DNA from: Alphaproteobacteria bacterium
GTDB taxonomy: Bacteria; Pseudomonadota; Alphaproteobacteria; UBA828
NCBI GenBank assembly: GCA_022820945.1
Contig: JAJEEP010000036.1
Location: 47,828 to 111,827 of the forward strand
Direction of reading: 5' to 3'
DNA: 64,000 bases
Positions 62,924-64,000 of this stretch are shown here, piece by piece. Positions within the stretch are counted from its first letter, which is position 1. Each line of letters begins with the position of its first letter. The position numbers and the translations under genes are program-made. Below the pieces are notes generated by a model. It ran no database searches. It saw only the letters and a program-made list of their open reading frames with translations, and was not told where the DNA came from.

Positions 62924-63701
62924 GCTTCCGGCGGACGACGCGCTGCCGAAGACGCCCTCCTTCCGCCTCGACGGCAAGCGGGCACTCGTTACCGGCGCGA
63001 GCCGCGGCCTGGGCCGCGCCTGCGCCGCGGCGCTCGCCGAGGCCGGCGCCCATGTCGTGCTCGCGGCGCGGGGCCAAGACGCGCTGGAGCGGGTCGCGGA
63101 GGAAATCGCGGCGACGGGCGGGACCACGGAGACGCTCGCGCTCGACATTGCCGACGTCGAGCAGGCTGCCGAAGCGCTCGCGGCACTGGGTCCAGTCGAT
63201 ATTCTCGTCAATAACGCCGGCGGCAATCGCCCGGCATCGCTGCTCGACGTGACGGTGGAAGACTTCGACGCCGTGATGGGGATTAACGTGCGCGGGGCCT
63301 ACTTTTGTGCGCAGGCGGTGGCGCGAGAGATGGTCGCCGCGAAGCGGGGCGGCGTCATCGTCAATATGTCTTCGCAGATGGGCCATGTCGGCGGGCCGCG
63401 GCGCACGGTCTACTGTGCCACCAAGCATGCCATCGAGGGCATGACCAAGGCGATGGCGATGGATTTGGCCCCGTATAACATTCGGGTTAATGCCATTGGT
63501 CCGACCTTTATTTCGACTCCCATGACCCGGCCTTTTCTCGAAGATTCCGCGTTCAAGGAAGACACGCTGAACCGTATTGCGCTCGGGCGTCTCGGTGAGC
63601 TTCCCGATATTATGGGGGCTGTCGTGTTTTTGGCGAGCGATGCGGCCAGCCTGATAACGGGTGCAAGCCTGCTAATAGATGGCGGATGGACCGCGCAATA
63701 A
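62889..63701 (+). CDS. Short-chain dehydrogenase/reductase
   Basis: The 270-residue SDR has [15 protein letters not shown] near residue 35, NNAGGN near residue 110, the catalytic Ser in [11 protein letters not shown] near 158 and YCATK near residue 174. GTG at 62889 overlaps the HisD-like gene by 35 nt; an ATG at 62901 is an alternative. The last ~80 codons use more A and T than the rest. It probably acts in the same pathway as the HisD-like enzyme. Confidence 0.87.
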   Translation: MCAGMAARTLPELPADDALPKTPSFRLDGKRALVTGASRGLGRACAAALAEAGAHVVLAARGQDALERVAEEIAATGGTTETLALDIADVEQAAEALAALGPVDILVNNAGGNRPASLLDVTVEDFDAVMGINVRGAYFCAQAVAREMVAAKRGGVIVNMSSQMGHVGGPRRTVYCATKHAIEGMTKAMAMDLAPYNIRVNAIGPTFISTPMTRPFLEDSAFKEDTLNRIALGRLGELPDIMGAVVFLASDAASLITGASLLIDGGWTAQ

Positions 63702-63730
63702 CGTTATATTAGTTACGAATTGTTATAACG
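63702..63730 (+). repeat. AT-rich inverted repeat after the SDR gene
   Basis: CGTTATA (63702-63708) faces TATAACG (63724-63730) across 15 nt, immediately after the SDR stop codon. There is no T tract, so it is more like an operator or weak hairpin than a classical terminator. Confidence 0.3.
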
Positions 63731-63813
63731 ACGGTTGGCGTGTGTACCATCTCCGGACCGAAAAACTTTACTGCCAGAACGCACTATGAGTTTTGGTTGA
63801 AGGGATTCTCAAT

Positions 63814-63963
63814 ATGCCTCAAGCTGCCATGGATATGCCAGTTAAACAGATTGATTTAATCGTAACTGCCCAGGTGGTCTGGTTTGTCATTTTGATCCAG
63901 TGGGTTGAGGCGTGTCTCGTTCGGAATTGGCGCGAAGGGCTTGACGGGAATTTCGGGAAATGA
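63814..63963 (+). CDS. Small membrane protein of 49 residues
   Basis: An ATG at 63814 opens a 49-codon frame ending in TGA at 63961-63963. It has one hydrophobic helix (LIVTAQVVWFVILIQWV, about residues 14-30), a basic juxtamembrane part and a short polar tail. AAGGGA about nine nt upstream could be a ribosome site. No family recognised; possibly a small single-pass subunit of something encoded to the right of the window. Confidence 0.35.
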   Translation: MPQAAMDMPVKQIDLIVTAQVVWFVILIQWVEACLVRNWREGLDGNFGK

Positions 63964-64000
63964 CTCAACAACGACATGAGCAGTCCCGAGTCGCCGTGCG

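Overview
The window is GC-rich DNA, apart from one AT-rich segment near 33.4-35.0 kb. Gene content points to an alphaproteobacterium: a pcm-rhodanese-tolC run, an fsa-xerC-priA neighbourhood, a DUF1674 (SDHAF4-like) motif, and many ABC importers beside hydantoinase and racemase genes. This assignment is inferred from gene families and order; no rRNA or tRNA gene was found to confirm it.

Left part (0.2-7.6 kb): a plus-strand cluster of short-chain dehydrogenase, BtpA/SgcQ protein and FGGY sugar kinase converges on a minus-strand CUT1 sugar-type ABC importer (permease, binding protein, permease, ATPase). A MalT-like STAND/LuxR activator follows (7.9-10.5 kb). Next come an Asp/Glu racemase-like gene facing a hydantoinase/DUF917 pair (10.8-14.5 kb) and a minus-strand polyamine-type ABC importer (14.5-18.5 kb). 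The ATPase gene of that importer has an in-frame stop just before the H-loop. A hydantoinase fragment and one copy of a two-copy 34-bp repeat lie at 18.6-18.8 kb.

Middle part: a methyltransferase, a fused CydDC-like exporter, an alpha/beta hydrolase, an Xre-RES toxin-antitoxin pair, the E1 alpha and beta subunits of a 2-oxoacid/acetoin dehydrogenase, and two coenzyme F420 genes (cofC and a CofG-CofH fusion, fbiC). A compact minus-strand group (31.1-31.8 kb) encodes a SLATT-like two-helix membrane protein, an overlapping 31-residue polyproline peptide and a 48-residue protein. A truncated acyl-CoA dehydrogenase and the AT-rich segment with a five-helix membrane protein follow.

The pyrimidine block (35.7-40.7 kb) holds pyrB, pyrC, pyrD, pyrF and pyrE; pyrD runs 139 nt into the 3' end of the convergent pyrF. 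A lactate-dehydrogenase-type flavoprotein carrying a C-terminal DUF1674 tail faces a second hydantoinase locus (hyuA, hyuB, MFS transporter, racemase; 42.3-48.4 kb), which abuts a VapC remnant.

Right part: peroxiredoxin with an upstream palindrome, xerC, fsa, priA, a higBA pair with a palindromic operator, DUF3891, VOC and MDR genes, a MalK-like pseudo-ATPase that has lost every catalytic motif, the pcm-rhodanese-tolC run, a nitroreductase, a MaoC hydratase, DUF427, a HisD paralogue of the sulfopropanediol-dehydrogenase type, an SDR and a small membrane ORF. No CRISPR array, rRNA, tRNA, prophage or complete insertion sequence was recognised.
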